DNA from: Coptis chinensis
Taxonomy: Eukaryota; Streptophyta; Magnoliopsida; Ranunculales; Ranunculaceae
DNA: 64,000 nucleotides
NCBI GenBank assembly: GCA_015680905.1
Contig: CM027381.1
Coordinates: forward strand, 62,128,501 to 62,192,500
Direction of reading: 5' to 3'
This document shows, piece by piece, positions 10,236 through 22,000 of this stretch (its first letter is position 1; each line of letters opens with the position of its first letter). Below the pieces are notes generated by a model that saw nothing but the letters and a program-made list of their open reading frames with translations, had not been told where the DNA came from and made no database searches. The translations under genes and the position numbers were made by a program.

Positions 10236-10736
10236 TGTTGGAAAACTAATACTGTGTTACCTGAAGTCCAGGAATAGTAATTAATAAGAACCAATATAAT
10301 AAAGTAGTTGCAATGCAGTCGAGGCTTGTGAAAACACAATTCCCTGAAGGTAAAATTGCCGCCAGTATGAATGCTGACGGCCTCTGACATACACCTCCTA
10401 GGATACAACGACTAAGGATCCGCAAGACAACACTCAAGCAGATACTAAGAACTCTCAGATGCACTCCAGTATAAGCAAAACTATAGTTTATGTAAAACAG
10501 ACAGAAGTACAAGGACGGAGTTTAAAAAGATAAAGTTTCTTGTGTTGTTCAACTGATCTTATAGAAGAAGATTATACGATAAAAACTCTAGATCCACTTC
10601 TCACGTAGTGTGAAAGAGGAGATCGTGGAGAAGCTAACGTGGTTTGAGTGTTTGACTATTTCTAATGTACACTAAGAAAAAAAGCCCAAAACCTGTTTTC
10701 ATACATATATAAAACTAAGTAAGGTTTTTTATAACA
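10236..10736 (-). repeat. Copia A LTR, inverted copy (501 bp)
   Basis: Reverse complement of the LTR: starts TGTTGGAAAACTAAT and ends GGTTTTTTATAACA. The match continues past the LTR: 10737-10800 is the reverse complement of the polypurine tract and 3' internal bases just before the last LTR (16453-16516). The full inverted arm is therefore about 565 bp. Confidence 0.9.
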
Positions 10737-10800
10737 ATCCCCCACATGTATGAAATCAGAAAATAATATAAACTGGAGTGCATTAGAAGTTATGAATGGG

Positions 10801-10893
10801 CTGAAGGTGTCATAAGACTTGAACCTTCGCTTAGTGTTAGTCTGTCGGGTTTACTTGTTGACCAATGAACTAAGTCTTGAACTGTCTAACTTT
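10801..10893 (+). other. Left part of the copia A 3' internal region
   Basis: Non-coding loop sequence between the inverted arms. It ends at the target site of copia B and continues at 16097 after B and one TGTGT copy are removed. Confidence 0.6.
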
Positions 10894-10898
10894 TGTGT

Positions 10899-11027
10899 TA
10901 TAGGGAGTTTATGTATTTAGTAATATTGTAATAACCCCCAAGGGCAATTCTGTAATTAAGGTCTTTAGATTTATATAAAAGGGAATTATCTCATTAGAGA
11001 TTTCCCCAAGATTCTCACAATTCTACT
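10899..11027 (+). repeat. Copia B 5' LTR (about 129 bp)
   Basis: Shares GGAGTTTATGTATTTAG through CACAATTCTACT with 15961-16091. Both copies include TATATAAAAGGG, a plausible TATA box. The 5' border is uncertain by a few bases because the TG start has decayed. Confidence 0.8.
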
Positions 11028-11040
11028 TGGTATCGGAGCA
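11028..11040 (+). other. Copia B primer-binding site
   Basis: TGGTATCGGAGCA directly follows the LTR. It matches the usual initiator-Met tRNA primer site TGGTATCAGAGC with one change. Confidence 0.85.
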
Positions 11041-11254
11041 GAAAAAAAAAAAAAAACCTGACAACTTGCTTCTACCACCATCTCTTACCACCGCCACAGA
11101 ATCAAACCATCAACATCTTCCCGTTTTGGGGGTTCTTTCTTTCAACAAGAATCAATGTTTGGAACTACATAAAGGTTATGCCTTTATGAGATCAAGTAGC
11201 TAATTTCTTTAAAGGTGCCACCTTTACACTAACTACTCTGATCATTTATTTGAA

Positions 11255-12210
11255 ATGGATACATTAGGGGAGAGTCATGTTACAGTACAAGGTCCTCAAG
11301 CTAGTGAAGCTACTACCACATGCCAGTCTATAACCTCAAAGAGGCTGAATGGGATCAACTTTAAGACATGGTCTAGATCTGTTGTCCATTATCGAACTAG
11401 TAAGGGTGTGGAGGGATTAGTCGATGGGACTTACACTCGCCCTGCTGTTACAGATGAGAAGAAATACACTCAATGGAAGAAGCATAATAGTATGGTTATT
11501 GGCTGGTTGTTTTACTCCATGGATAAACCAATTATTTAGATGTTTCTATATCATGATTTTGTTTATGACCTATGGTCCTCTTTCAAAGAGACATACTCCA
11601 GTAAGAGTAATGGCTCTCGTGTGTTTCAGCTCTATCGTGAGGTCCATTCCACCTCACAAGGTGATCAATCAGCAGCTCAATATTTTGCACAGTTGCAAAC
11701 TCGTTGGGAGGAGATTGACCATCATGAGGTCATTGTTGAGTTGACTGGAGAAGCTGCGATGCTTGTTGCTAAGCGCGCCGACAAACAAAAAGTGTTTGCT
11801 TTTCTAATAGGTTTGCGTCCTGAGTTTGAAACCCTTGGTGGACAAATCATTAACACACGACCATTCCCCTTTCTGATGAATGCCTTTGCAACTATCGACG
11901 ACGATGACAGACGAAGAAGTATTCGTCAGGCTACGTTACCGCCTCCGTCACGATTCGGTATCATCATTGACAATCAACGCTTTGTTGTGGACTCCTCTTA
12001 TCTTTTAGAGGTCGTGGGACGCCGTGGAAGAGGTCGGTCGTGGAGGTCGAGGACGCAGCCTCGCCATTTGTTCTCATCATGGGCAATCTGACATGAGAAG
12101 TCCGGATGTTATCGCCTTTGTTACTTGTTCTCACCGTGGGCAATCGGGACATGAGAAGTCTAGGTGCTATCACTTCATTGGTTATCCAGTTGGTTTCTTT
12201 GAAAGATCTC
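11255..12210 (+). pseudogene. Copia B gag with zinc knuckle, stop- and frame-broken
   Basis: The frame from the ATG at 11255 carries LNGINFKTWSRSV, the entry of copia gag, and ends at a TAG at 11537. The same frame reopens at 11540 with WSSFKETYSS and VFAFLIGLRPEFE, ordinary central gag motifs, up to a frameshift near 12010. The knuckle follows near 12125-12165 as C-S-H-R-G-Q-S-G-H-E-K-S-R-C, so the second cysteine of CxxC has become arginine. A 55-bp tandem duplication (about 12070-12175) gives a second, more decayed half-knuckle just before it. Confidence 0.85.
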
Positions 12211-12439
12211 AATCATCATCCTCCGGTAGAGGCCATGGGAAGAGTCCAATAGCCGCTATTGTCGACCTTCCTTCTAGTTCATTGAAGTTCTCCAAGCGTG
12301 GCTCCTTCCGACTATCCCATCTCCCGATCCGTATAGTCATATATCTGGAACCGATATACAACATCTTCGTGGCCAACTTGAGGCTATGTTGGGTAACCGA
12401 CTACACCTTCTTTTGGATCTTATATTTTCGGCATCTACT

Positions 12440-12690
12440 ACTCATTCAGTACTCCATCCGCATATCATGCCTCTCCATCCACTTGGGTCATTGACTTCGG
12501 GTGCCTCATAACACATGACCGGTGAGTCACATTTTTTTTCTTCAAAAAGTCTTCTAGTTTATCTATTGCTCCATCCGTTTGTCTTGTCGATGGTTCTTGT
12601 ACTCTATTCAACTCTAGATGTGTTCCTTTATCTCCGCTTTATCTTTATCTTTATCTTGACTTAAATTTATTATCGTGGAGCGTTTTAACC
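12440..12690 (+). pseudogene. Copia B protease region, decayed
   Basis: Near 12478-12520 the sequence reads W-V-I-D-F-G in one frame and S-G-A-S...H-M-T in the next. These together are the remains of the aspartic protease entry (W-I-x-D-S-G-A-S-x-H-M). The active-site region is split by a frameshift and a substitution. Confidence 0.55.
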
Positions 12691-13111
12691 CATGGACCAA
12701 AATATCGCCGATATATCCGATATATCGCCGATATATATCGGTATTTTGGTACACCGACATCGATATTTCCGACATATATCCACCGAATATAGAACTCTTT
12801 TTTTTCCAATATATATCGGAATTTCCGATATGAAACTTTATATCGCCGATATAATCGATATTTCCGATATAATTGATATATATCGGTTGACTTTTTGACC
12901 ATTTTAAAATATAAATCCGATATTTCCAATATATTTCCGATATATATCCGATATTTCCGATATTATATTTCCAATATATCCGATATTTCGATATTTTAAA
13001 TAGTTTGATTTGTTACCAAAAATGGATATATCCGAAATATCCGATATATCCGATATATATCGGTTTTTGAGTACACCGATATATTGATCGATATCGATAT
13101 TTTGGGCCTTG
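12691..13111. mobile_element. hAT-like MITE of the GATATATC-rich family, copy 2 (421 bp), nested in copia B
   Basis: Ends CATGGACCAAAATATCG and (reverse complement) CAAGGCCCAAAATATCG; flanks TTTTAACC (12683-12690) and GTTTAACC (13112-13119), an 8-bp duplication with one mismatch. The interior is dominated by CCGATATATCCGATAT-like motifs. It separates the protease remnant from the integrase of copia B, making a three-level nest. Confidence 0.85.
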
Positions 13112-13324
13112 GTTTAACCAAATCCCTTGGTTGCTCCATAACTTTCTTTCCGGATCATTGTGTCTTTCGGGACTGAAGTTCCGGTCTCTATATGTTCGGA
13201 GAACCTCCTACAGCTTTGGCTTCTATCACCCCGGTGTTTTCTGATCCTTGTCGAGTTCCTTTTTGTTCTAAGACTTTACTACCTGTTTTGAGAAACTCAT
13301 GTCAATCTAACAAATTTCAATGTA

Positions 13325-14140
13325 TTGTTTGTGAGTTGTCCAAACATACTCGTGTATCTTATATCTCGCACATGCATCGATCTGCTTGCCTTTTTGACTT
13401 CTTTTGATGGATATCGCTACTATATCACTTTTATTGATGACCACTCTCGTTTTACATGGCTTTATTTGTTGAAATCTCAGACTGAGGTTCTTCCTACTTT
13501 TCTAAACTTTATGCAAATGATTCAGACCCAGTTTGGTGTTACTGTGAGGTCTGTGCGTTCGGATAATGCTAAAGAGTATATATCTGATGATTTTAAACAA
13601 CATCTTTTAAAGAAGGGAGTCATTCAACAACTCACATGTCCTTATAGTCCAGAACAAAATGGAGTGGCTGAGCGGAAAAATCGCCACCTTATGAATGTTG
13701 TTAGATGTCTCCTTTGTGGTATGCATGTCTCTAAACGTTTTTAGAGTATGGCTGTTCTCACAGCCACTTTTTTAATTAATCGTACTACCAGTAGGATTCT
13801 TAATGGCCAGGTTCCTTTGCATTTAGTCAGACCTGGTCTTCCTCTTTTTTCTATCGAGCCTCGTGTCTTTAGTTGCATTTGTTTTGTACAAGATCGTACT
13901 CCAAAGAAGACAAAGTTAGATGACAAGGCTATTAAGTGCATTTTTCTTGGTTACTCTACTCAATCTAAGGGTTATCGTTGCTATGAACCCGTCTCACGTC
14001 GTATCATTCACTCTAGAGATGTGACGTTTTTTGAGAATATTCCTTATTATACTTCTCCTTCTAATGAGCTGGAACAACCTCTTCTTATTCCACTGTACTA
14101 CCTGTTCAGTTTTTATGAGTTCATCGCGACACCTACATAG
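13325..14140 (+). pseudogene. Copia B integrase
   Basis: Catalytic core motifs are visible: FIDDHSRFTWLYLL at about 13430-13475, RSDNAKEY at about 13557-13580, and PEQNGVAERKNRHL at about 13650-13690, giving two acidic residues and the final glutamate of the DDE triad. The usual first S-D-x-W-G-P is lost to a frameshift just upstream (13385-13405). A TAG at 13742 interrupts; 13748-14140 then carries the C-terminal part with KAIKCIFLGYS and KGYRCYEP, the copia-type GKGY-like tail. Confidence 0.88.
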
Positions 14141-14439
14141 TCACGCTTCTACGAGACAACTATACGGCAAGGTGTACACACGGCAGCCCAAATGATATTA
14201 TTATCCGCCACAATCTTCCTCATAGCCTCGTACTACTCTCCATCCTGATTTAGTAAATCCAAATTCTGCTCTTCCTACTTCTCTCATTATTGATGATTTA
14301 GAGCTTCCAATTGCTAAACGCAAAAGGAAGCGGGCATGTGTAACTAAACACCCTCTTGCTCAGTTTGTCTCTTACAGTGGTATTTATCCTTCCTATTGTG
14401 CCTATCTTGCTGCCACTGATTCTATTAGGATTCTATGTC

Positions 14440-15962
14440 ATGTTTCTGAGGCATTGGACACCCGGCTTGGAGAGCTGCTATGTTTATTGAGATGCAAGCA
14501 CTTGAGCAGAATCACACATGGGAGATGGCCTTACTTCTAATTGGTAAACGGGTTGTTGGGTGTAAATGGGTTTTCACAGTGAAAATACAAAGAGGATGGT
14601 TCTGTAGAGTGCTACAAAGCGCAACTTGTAGTGAAGGGCTTCACTCAAACACCATTTTTTGGTGACACATTTGCTCCTGTTGCAAAGCTTTCTTCCGTAC
14701 GGCTCCTTATTTCCCTAGCTGCACAACATCACTGGTCTCTTCACCAATTAGATGTAAAGAATGCGTTCCTTCACGGTGACTTGACCGAGGATATTTATAT
14801 GTCTCAACCTCCGGGTTTTGCCCTTCAGGGGGAGTATTCTGGAAAGGTGTGTTGCCTTCTCAAATCCATATATGGCTTGAAGCAGTCTCCACGAGCATGG
14901 TTTCATCGTTTCAGCACGGTTATTTTATCCATAGGATTTATCCGATGTGAGTCAGATCATACATGTTTTATTCATCGAAGTGTAGCTAATCTCCGTACAA
15001 TAGTCTTGGTCTATGTAGATGATATTATCATCACTGGTGATGACACCATACACATAGCAAAGGTGAAAACATATTTGGGCAATTTTTTTTATATTAAAGA
15101 CTTGGGTCCTCTTCGGTACTTTCTTGGCATTGAGGTAGCTCGCTCACGACATGGTATTTTCCTCTCTCAAAGGAAGTACACACTAGACTTGTTGTTTGAT
15201 ATTGGTATGACGGGATGTCAACCCTCTCGCACTCCTATGGATCCAAATCATCGCCTCCGTGCTGATATTGGTGATATTCTTCCTGATCCAGGCCCTTACC
15301 AGCATTTAGTGGGTCGTCTTATATATTTGACAAACACTCGACCAGATATTGCTTTTGTCGTCAGTGTAGTCAGCCAATTCATGCATGCCCCACGATCTAC
15401 TCATATGGATGCAGTAGATCGGATCTTGAGATTTCTTAAGTCCTCTCCAGGACTTGGTTTGTTCTATCCATCTTATGGTCCACCGGATTTAGTTAGTTAC
15501 TCAGATGCAGATTATGCTGGGTGTCTCACTGATCGTCGCTCTACCTCGGGTTTTTGTACTTTCTACGGTGGTTGTCTTGTCTCCTGAAAAAGTAAGAAAC
15601 AAAATGCTGTCTCACGCTCATCGGCCGAGTATAGAGCTATGGCTCATGGTGCTTGTGAGATACTATGGCTACGCTCCCTTCTTACCGAGTTAGGGGTCTT
15701 TAGTAACAATGGGTCTCCCCTTCATTGCGACAATCAGGCTGCTATTCGGATAGCATCAGATTCAGTTCTTCATGAAAAGACTAAGCACATTGAGGTTGAT
15801 ATCCATTTCCTTCGAGAAAAGGTTCAATCTGGCATCATTGTCACAATTCCAGTTCACTCTTCAAAACAGTTGGCTGATATGTTCACTAAGTCTTTGGGAC
15901 CTACTGTTCTTCACTCCAATGCGGTCAAGTTGGGTTTGATTGATATCTTCGCCCCAACTTGA
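14440..15962 (+). pseudogene. Copia B reverse transcriptase and RNase H
   Basis: RT begins with ALEQNHTWEM and VGCKWVF (14480-14580). A frameshift follows near 14590-14640 and a small loss where GxDY precedes TFAPVAK. The long frame 14631-15587 holds LDVKNAFLHGDL, the catalytic YVDDI (about 15010-15025) and the thumb. RNase H shows SDADYAGC before a TGA at 15586 (probably former Trp) and SAEYRAM plus HCDNQAA after it, so its acidic residues survive. The frame ends at 15962, next to the 3' LTR. Confidence 0.92.
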
Positions 15963-16091
15963 GGTAAGGAGTTTATGTATTTAGTAATATTGTAATAACC
16001 CCTAAGGGCAATTCTGTAATTTAGGTATTTAGATTTATATAAAAGGGAATTATCTCATTAGAGATTTCCCCAAGATTCTCACAATTCTACT
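15961..16091 (+). repeat. Copia B 3' LTR (about 131 bp)
   Basis: Matches the 5' LTR from GGAGTTTATG to ATTCTACT. It follows ACTTGAGGTAAGGAG, a decayed polypurine tract, and is followed by the TGTGT target duplicate. Confidence 0.8.
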
Positions 16092-16096
16092 TGTGT

Positions 16097-16516
16097 AAAC
16101 CGACTCAACAGTTAACTCACATAATTTTCAAAAATCATCATAGAGTTCCTCGGTTGTGCTCGTAACGGCCATGAGCTTCCCAGGTTTCATAAGTGCTACT
16201 AGGGACTAGCCTATCCAGTTCCCATAGGAAGCGGCTCCACTTCCTCACTTATATAGGTGCTTCTATCAGGAGTGAACTGTATCACTACACCCCACTGGAT
16301 CCCAGCTATAGAAAACATTAAGAGTTAAAACTCATCCTTAAGAAGATACAAAAGGTACTACTACATCATAGGGATGGGTACAGAGTTTTCACTCTAGGTT
16401 GTAGTATAAGGATAAGGATAAGGATAAGAATAAGAGTTTTCAGTGTAAGAATATTCCCATTCATAACTTCTAATGCACTCCAGCTTATATTATTTTCTGA
16501 TATACATGTGGGGGAT
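16097..16516 (+). other. Right part of the copia A 3' internal region and polypurine tract
   Basis: Non-coding. It holds a short GGATAA-type tandem (about 16398-16432) and ends ATGTGGGGGAT immediately before the LTR start TGTTAT, a good polypurine tract. The last 64 bases are the inverted partner of 10737-10800. Confidence 0.7.
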
Positions 16517-17027
16517 TGTTATAAAAAACCTTACTTAGTTTTATTTATGTATGAAAACAGGTTTTGGGCTTTGGTTTTGGGTTTTCTTTTTACTGTACAT
16601 TAGAAATAGTCAAACACTCAAACCACGTTAGCTTCTCCACGATCTCCTCTTTCACACTATGTGAGAAGTGGATCTAGAGTTTTTATCGTATAATCTTTTT
16701 CTATAAGATCAGTCGAACAACACAAGAAACTTTATCTTTTTGAACTCCGTCCTTGTACTTCTGTCTGTTTTACATAAACTATGGTTTTGCTTATACTGGA
16801 GTGCATCTGAGAGTTCTTAGTATCTGCTTGAGTGCTGTCTTGCGGATCCTTAGTCGTTGTATCCTAGGAGGTGTGTCAGAGGCCGTCAGCGTTCATACCG
16901 GCGGCAATTTCACCTTCAGGGCATTGTGTTTTCACAAGCCTCGACTGCATTGCAACTGCTTTATTATATTGGTTCTTATTGATTACTGCTGCTGGACTTC
17001 AGGTAACGCAGTATTAGTTTTCCAACA
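16517..17027 (+). repeat. Copia A 3' LTR (511 bp)
   Basis: Direct copy of the LTR at 8930-9423, starting TGTTATAAAAAACC and ending TTTTCCAACA. It shares with the inverted copy variants that the first LTR lacks, for example GTCTTGCGGATCC near 16840. Confidence 0.9.
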
Positions 17028-18379
17028 ATTTAACTATTATCTGCAGGGCTCATTTAGTGATTGCTACGAGTTGCACCCAAATTCCCAAACCATGCAAAGT
17101 TGATTCACATTGGTTTGGTTTCTTTAGGTTATATATGTTCAATTTGGATGACTTATCTACGGAGGATGTGCAGCAGATTCGAGGAGGCAATGAGATCAGG
17201 TGAACAATGCGTACTGATTCAGCATTGGAAAACATGGTGAAGTTAGCCATTGGAGTGAAGGGTTTCCCTTAGAAGTTGTCCAGCAGGTTCACAAGTTATC
17301 CACAAGAGCGTGGAGGGTGGTCATTCGAGCAAGATCACTGAGATGGTCATCTGAGCGAGATCACTGAATAGCCTGAAACCCCTCTACACCCGTTAGAATT
17401 GAGTCAGGACATTTTGAACCTTGTTGTACAATTACTGATTTACTCTTCGTCTCTTAATGATGGACAGTCCATTAAATACTTGTTGCTCCACAATGTTTTT
17501 GGTGAAGGGATAGCCTGATTGTGTCTGTCTTAAAGTCTGGTTGATTGCTTGGAGCACACACACTGACCAACCGACAGACGCACAGGAGGTTTGCGCTTTG
17601 GGTTGTCATGGAGACTTTGACAATATGATGAGTCTGCTTAATCTTGCTGGACACGTCCTGTTCTGGTTGTCTTGTGATCTACAAAGACCTATTCAGCCTC
17701 CTGACAAAAAGCTTAAGCAGAACTAACCAAAAAAACTAAACTGGAGTGAGACCAAAAGTGAGCTTGCAATGAAGAAAGTATTATTTTCTGGTGTATTGGA
17801 CTGAGCAACTTAGGGAAGCTTGGTCCTCATTGGTAGCTATTGGATGAGCAACTGTGAGTCGCTCATGTCAATAATGAGTATTAGTTACCCTTTGAATGGT
17901 ATAATTCTTTGATTATTTACCTTTAATTGGTAACTAGAAGTTCTAAAAATGTAAAGCTGGTTATTGTTATAAATTTTGGAATATGGGAGTTTTTGTCTAG
18001 TGTAGAAGGTCATCTGGATTCAGCTTTGGGTTATATATCTCAACATATGATGTATGCCCCTGCCTGGTAGGTACTATCTTTACTTCACGAGGGAATTTGG
18101 CCTCCTTTCATACCAGCATTTTGCACATCCTAGGTTATTGTATTTAACATCACCACTTATTCTAATACATTGATATAACTTGTATCACGATATACTAATC
18201 AACTGATTATAGTAAATTAAGAGATTACATCACAATCTAATCTTCAATCCTTCTTTTTCTTGATAAAAACGATTGGACACGTACCAATTTAGTAAAATGA
18301 ATCACTTGCAGTTCAGAAGGAACGCGCTTCATACAATTGATTTGTATTGATAACAGCCTGAAATAGAAGAATTGGTTGT
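17028..18379. other. Intergenic DNA downstream of the P450 gene
   Basis: No supported gene. Bases 17135-17200 look exon-like (TTTAG before, CAG|GTGAAC after, open between), but nothing joins to them. A 26-bp direct repeat (GGTCAT..GAGC.AGATCACTGA) occurs at 17319-17370. Confidence 0.4.
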
Positions 18380-19007
18380 TCATATTGTACTAAATGCAAT
18401 TTCAACTCCATCAACTGGTTTTGGATGAGGAAGGTATGTTATCTTTGCATCTGGATTTATTAGTTTCCACCTGCAATCCGGATAGGAAATCATATTCTTA
18501 ATGCTCATAATCACATAAAACAAATATCAATATTGTAAAAGAAGCTCACAAAAAAAATATATATATATATATATATGCCCCATTACAAAAGACTCATCCA
18601 AAGGGTGTGTGTGTATTTAGTGGCAGAAATACTGAATCCAAAGGCCCATACCAAATCTAAAACACCCACAATTTCACCTACAAAATGATTTAAAACCTAA
18701 TTTTTTGTGCATATGATCTACTAACCATAAAGAACATCTCTACAAAAATTCAACTTGTTTGATATATTCTAACTTAGATAAAATTGTTTTCCACTTTTGA
18801 AAATATATATAAAGATCCAGAAATGTCTAGTTTTTGCAATTATCTTTTGCCAATGTTAAAAATTGTCAAACGAGTTGAATTTTTGTAGAAATGTTCTTTA
18901 TGGTTAGTAAATCATATACACAAAAGATTAGGTTATAAATCATTTTGTAGGTGAAGTTGTAGGTGTTTTAGATTTGGTTCTTATTTAAGGTCTTTTTAGG
19001 AGCAGGG

Positions 19008-19038
<31 letters not shown>

Positions 19039-22000
19039 AAAAGAAGATTTATTGAATTACTCGTAGCCTGTGACCAAATGGTGAAGAAAAATGGCAAGTT
19101 GAAGCCTAGCCAGATTGTTGCCTGGGCATATCCTTGGTCCCCCTCCAAAGACTTGAAATGTCCCAGGCTTTGCAGGTTTCTGGAAAAGTGAGATATTAGT
19201 GCAAGAACATATAGGAAATATCACAAACTTGTCCTCCCAAAATGAAAATTATGTTAACCTACATTCCATCTGTCTGGGTTAAAGTTCATGGGATCATCAA
19301 AGTTTTTTGGATCAGTATGAAAATAACGGAGCCATAAAATTACTCTCCAATCTTTTGGTATTTTGTAACCTGCAAGACAGTTGATATTGAAGCAGCTGTA
19401 AGAATTAACACTCTAGTATAGTAAGTAGTATATAAGGACTCGCATACATTCATAAGAGGCTTTGTTGTACTAAGCTTCTGTTTTGGGACAAAAACTGAAG
19501 AACTCTGACTTGAGATTTGCAAATAAGTTCTGAACTCTAAATTGAGTTTGATATATTACTCTGGTTTCGATCTAAAATAGGTTTGATTTCATCTGCGGCT
19601 TTAGAGAATTCGTAACAGTCCTAATTTATTGTATATACTTCACCTGGATCATGCGTAAATTGGTATGTGTCTAGAAGGACACGAATGCCCTCCGTTATAA
19701 AATTTGTAGAACAGAGACAGTCACACAAGTCACAACTAGTTCTGAATATTTGCTTTACACCACCCATAATCTTGGTGCTGGAGCTTGTATAGATTAGATT
19801 TGCTATATTTGATTATATTATCAACATGTATAGTTCTAAGCAACTATGTAATTTGCTTTCCTACCTTTATAATTAACATCTTCATTTGCCACTCTAAAGA
19901 CGAAGGGTGAAATATTTGCCATTCTTATGGTTTCCTCCACAACCTGCACATATGATACAAAAAGTCTTAAGGTATTGATGGGAAACAACATATGGTTAAA
20001 TCAGATTATGGAGTATAGACCTTGTTTGTGTACTTTAATTGTGCAAGTTCTTCACTAGTAATAAAGTCGCCTTTTCTACCAACAGCCATGTTTTCTTCCT
20101 GCAAGTGAATTGAAAATGAAAAAAAATCAATATTCAAACCAGAAACAATTATGAAAAATAATCATTTACGTAAAGACTATGTTTTGTCTTAATTACTCGG
20201 AGCTTTTGAAGCACATCGGGGTATTTTGCAAGGAAGTAAAGAGCCCACACTGATGAAAGGGCAGTTGATTCATAGCCTGCCATGACCATAGAAGCAATGT
20301 TATCAAGCACCTCTTCATCAGTTAATAGTTTTCCTTCCTCATCTCTCATTGTCATCAAGCCTTCCATCAAATCATTCTTTTCCTCGCTTACATTACTACT
20401 TTGCTTCCGCGTTTCCAGTTCTTTCCTGAATATTGCCATCATTTTCTTCCTGCACTGCAGGTTACATCCAATTTACATTTTCAATTTAAAACTTAAAATG
20501 TTCCCAAGCCCCCATATGGTTTATGCCGAATAGAAGACATTTAGAACAACAATCACATTGAACTAAAATTTTATATTTACCTGAAATGCGTGGTAGTATG
20601 CGGTTCCTGGGATGTACAAGTGCAGTGCTCTGACTCCTCCAAGTAGGCCAGTGAAGTACTGATCGAGCATATCCAACAAGGGACCCGGTTCAAAACTGAC
20701 GAATATATTGCCGATGTTTTCAAATGTTACCTGTCGAAATAAATTACAATCAAGACTACTTTGATGCCTGACTGTTCTAAAACTCGCGAGGACTACATAA
20801 TCTGATCACAAGATGTATGATAATTAAGGATTACCTTTTTCACTTCTTGTACTGCGTTCACTTTGCCTTTATCAGCCCATGAACGTAAGGCTGAAACTAT
20901 CAGTGGTTGCACCCTTTTGGCGATTTTCTTGAGAGCATCAGGCCTATTGATTGCATTGGTGAGGTAGCTCCTAACCCTGGTATGTTGTTTACCATTCAGT
21001 CCTATAAGAGAATTGTGGCCTAAAAGGTCTAATGAGGGCCATCTCATTGGGAATAGTTCGTGGGATTGGAAGACAAATTTTGTCAATTCTGGAGAGCATC
21101 CAACTATTGATGGAGATCCGAATAGGTATGTACGAAAGAGTCCCACTCCATCACCGTACCTGTTTATCGAGTATACATAGAAAGAAGACCTTAAAAACAT
21201 CAGCAAGCATATCAACTCTAAATGAAAGTAATAACTTAACTGGTGGTTTCTCTTCATGCCTCTGTGAAGTTAGTTTGGGGAGCCAAGACAAAGAAAATTA
21301 CCTCCGACAACCTTAAGCAAACAAAAAGTTGCTCTTTAACACTTGGGAGCACCTCTAACTCTCTAAGTCATTCTTTTCCTCGCTTAGAATTCAAATGTGA
21401 CCATTGGGGCACTCTGAAATACTCTGCTCTAATGAGCATCCAACTAAAAACCAGTTGCAGTTAGTAGAGCGGCTACAGGGACTTATACTATATTATGCAA
21501 GTTTTGATAAATCTCCAATGTGAATTATCCTATATATCTCAACAGAAGATCCTCAAACGCTAATAGTATCATGTATTGTTGGCTGGTGCTATGGAGAAAC
21601 CAAACTTCACGATTAAGAACTTTTACCTACTTGCTTCATTCACAAGTACTGTGTTGCCCACTTCGCATTTGGTCCATGTTTTTGTTGTTTTTTCTTTCTA
21701 TTTGATTTTTTGTTTAACTCTATATTTGTTCATGGAGGTCACACTCCCATGTTATCTGCCATATAACAACTGCACCAACAAGAATTGAGAAGAAACATGA
21801 AAATTTTAGCCATAGGAAATGTTCTAATGAAAACTACCTTCTTTGCTTGGATTTGATGAAATCATCAGGGCGACTCACTATCTTGAAGTACCAAATCAAA
21901 GTAAGCAATTCTCCTACCAAAGGCAAACCCATATGACCAGGAGGAACCTTAGATGAGCTAGATTGATCTTTGAGAGGAGTCAAGAACCTTAGTTCGTTCC

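Larger units (their letters stand above)
10899..16091 (+). mobile_element. Ty1/copia element B, near full length, inactivated, nested in copia A
   Basis: Short LTRs of about 130 bp flank a gag-protease-integrase-RT-RNase H internal region. TGTGT occurs on both sides (10894-10898, 16092-16096), a fitting 5-bp target duplication. The domain order with integrase before RT defines copia. The coding region has several stops and frameshifts and carries the hAT-like MITE at 12691-13111. The two LTRs differ at about three of 126 compared bases, so the insertion is not very recent. Confidence 0.9.
8930..17027 (+). mobile_element. Non-autonomous Ty1/copia compound A with three LTR copies, one inverted
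   Basis: The order is LTR forward (8930-9423), gag (9475-10235), LTR inverted (10236-10736), a 3' internal region interrupted by copia B, a polypurine tract, and LTR forward (16517-17027). Outer flanks are GTTTA (8925-8929) and ATTTA (17028-17032), a 5-bp duplication with one mismatch, which weakly supports a single unit. There is no protease, integrase or RT of its own. The inverted LTR and final LTR resemble each other more than the first one. Confidence 0.65.

Noticed and set aside
10246..10512. Frames starting MYFCLFYINY at 10246-10512 (minus) and 16753-17103 (plus)
   Set aside because: The same chance frame occurs in both because the LTR is repeated in inverted orientation; it is not a gene.
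12651..12929. Open frames rich in Ile, Tyr and Arg at 7808-8444, 12651-12929 and 22184-22444
   Set aside because: They are translations of the GATATATC-rich MITE motifs on both strands.
17135..17200. Candidate host exon flanked by splice-like signals
   Set aside because: No joining exons, protein family or transcript evidence; AG and GT flanks are common by chance.
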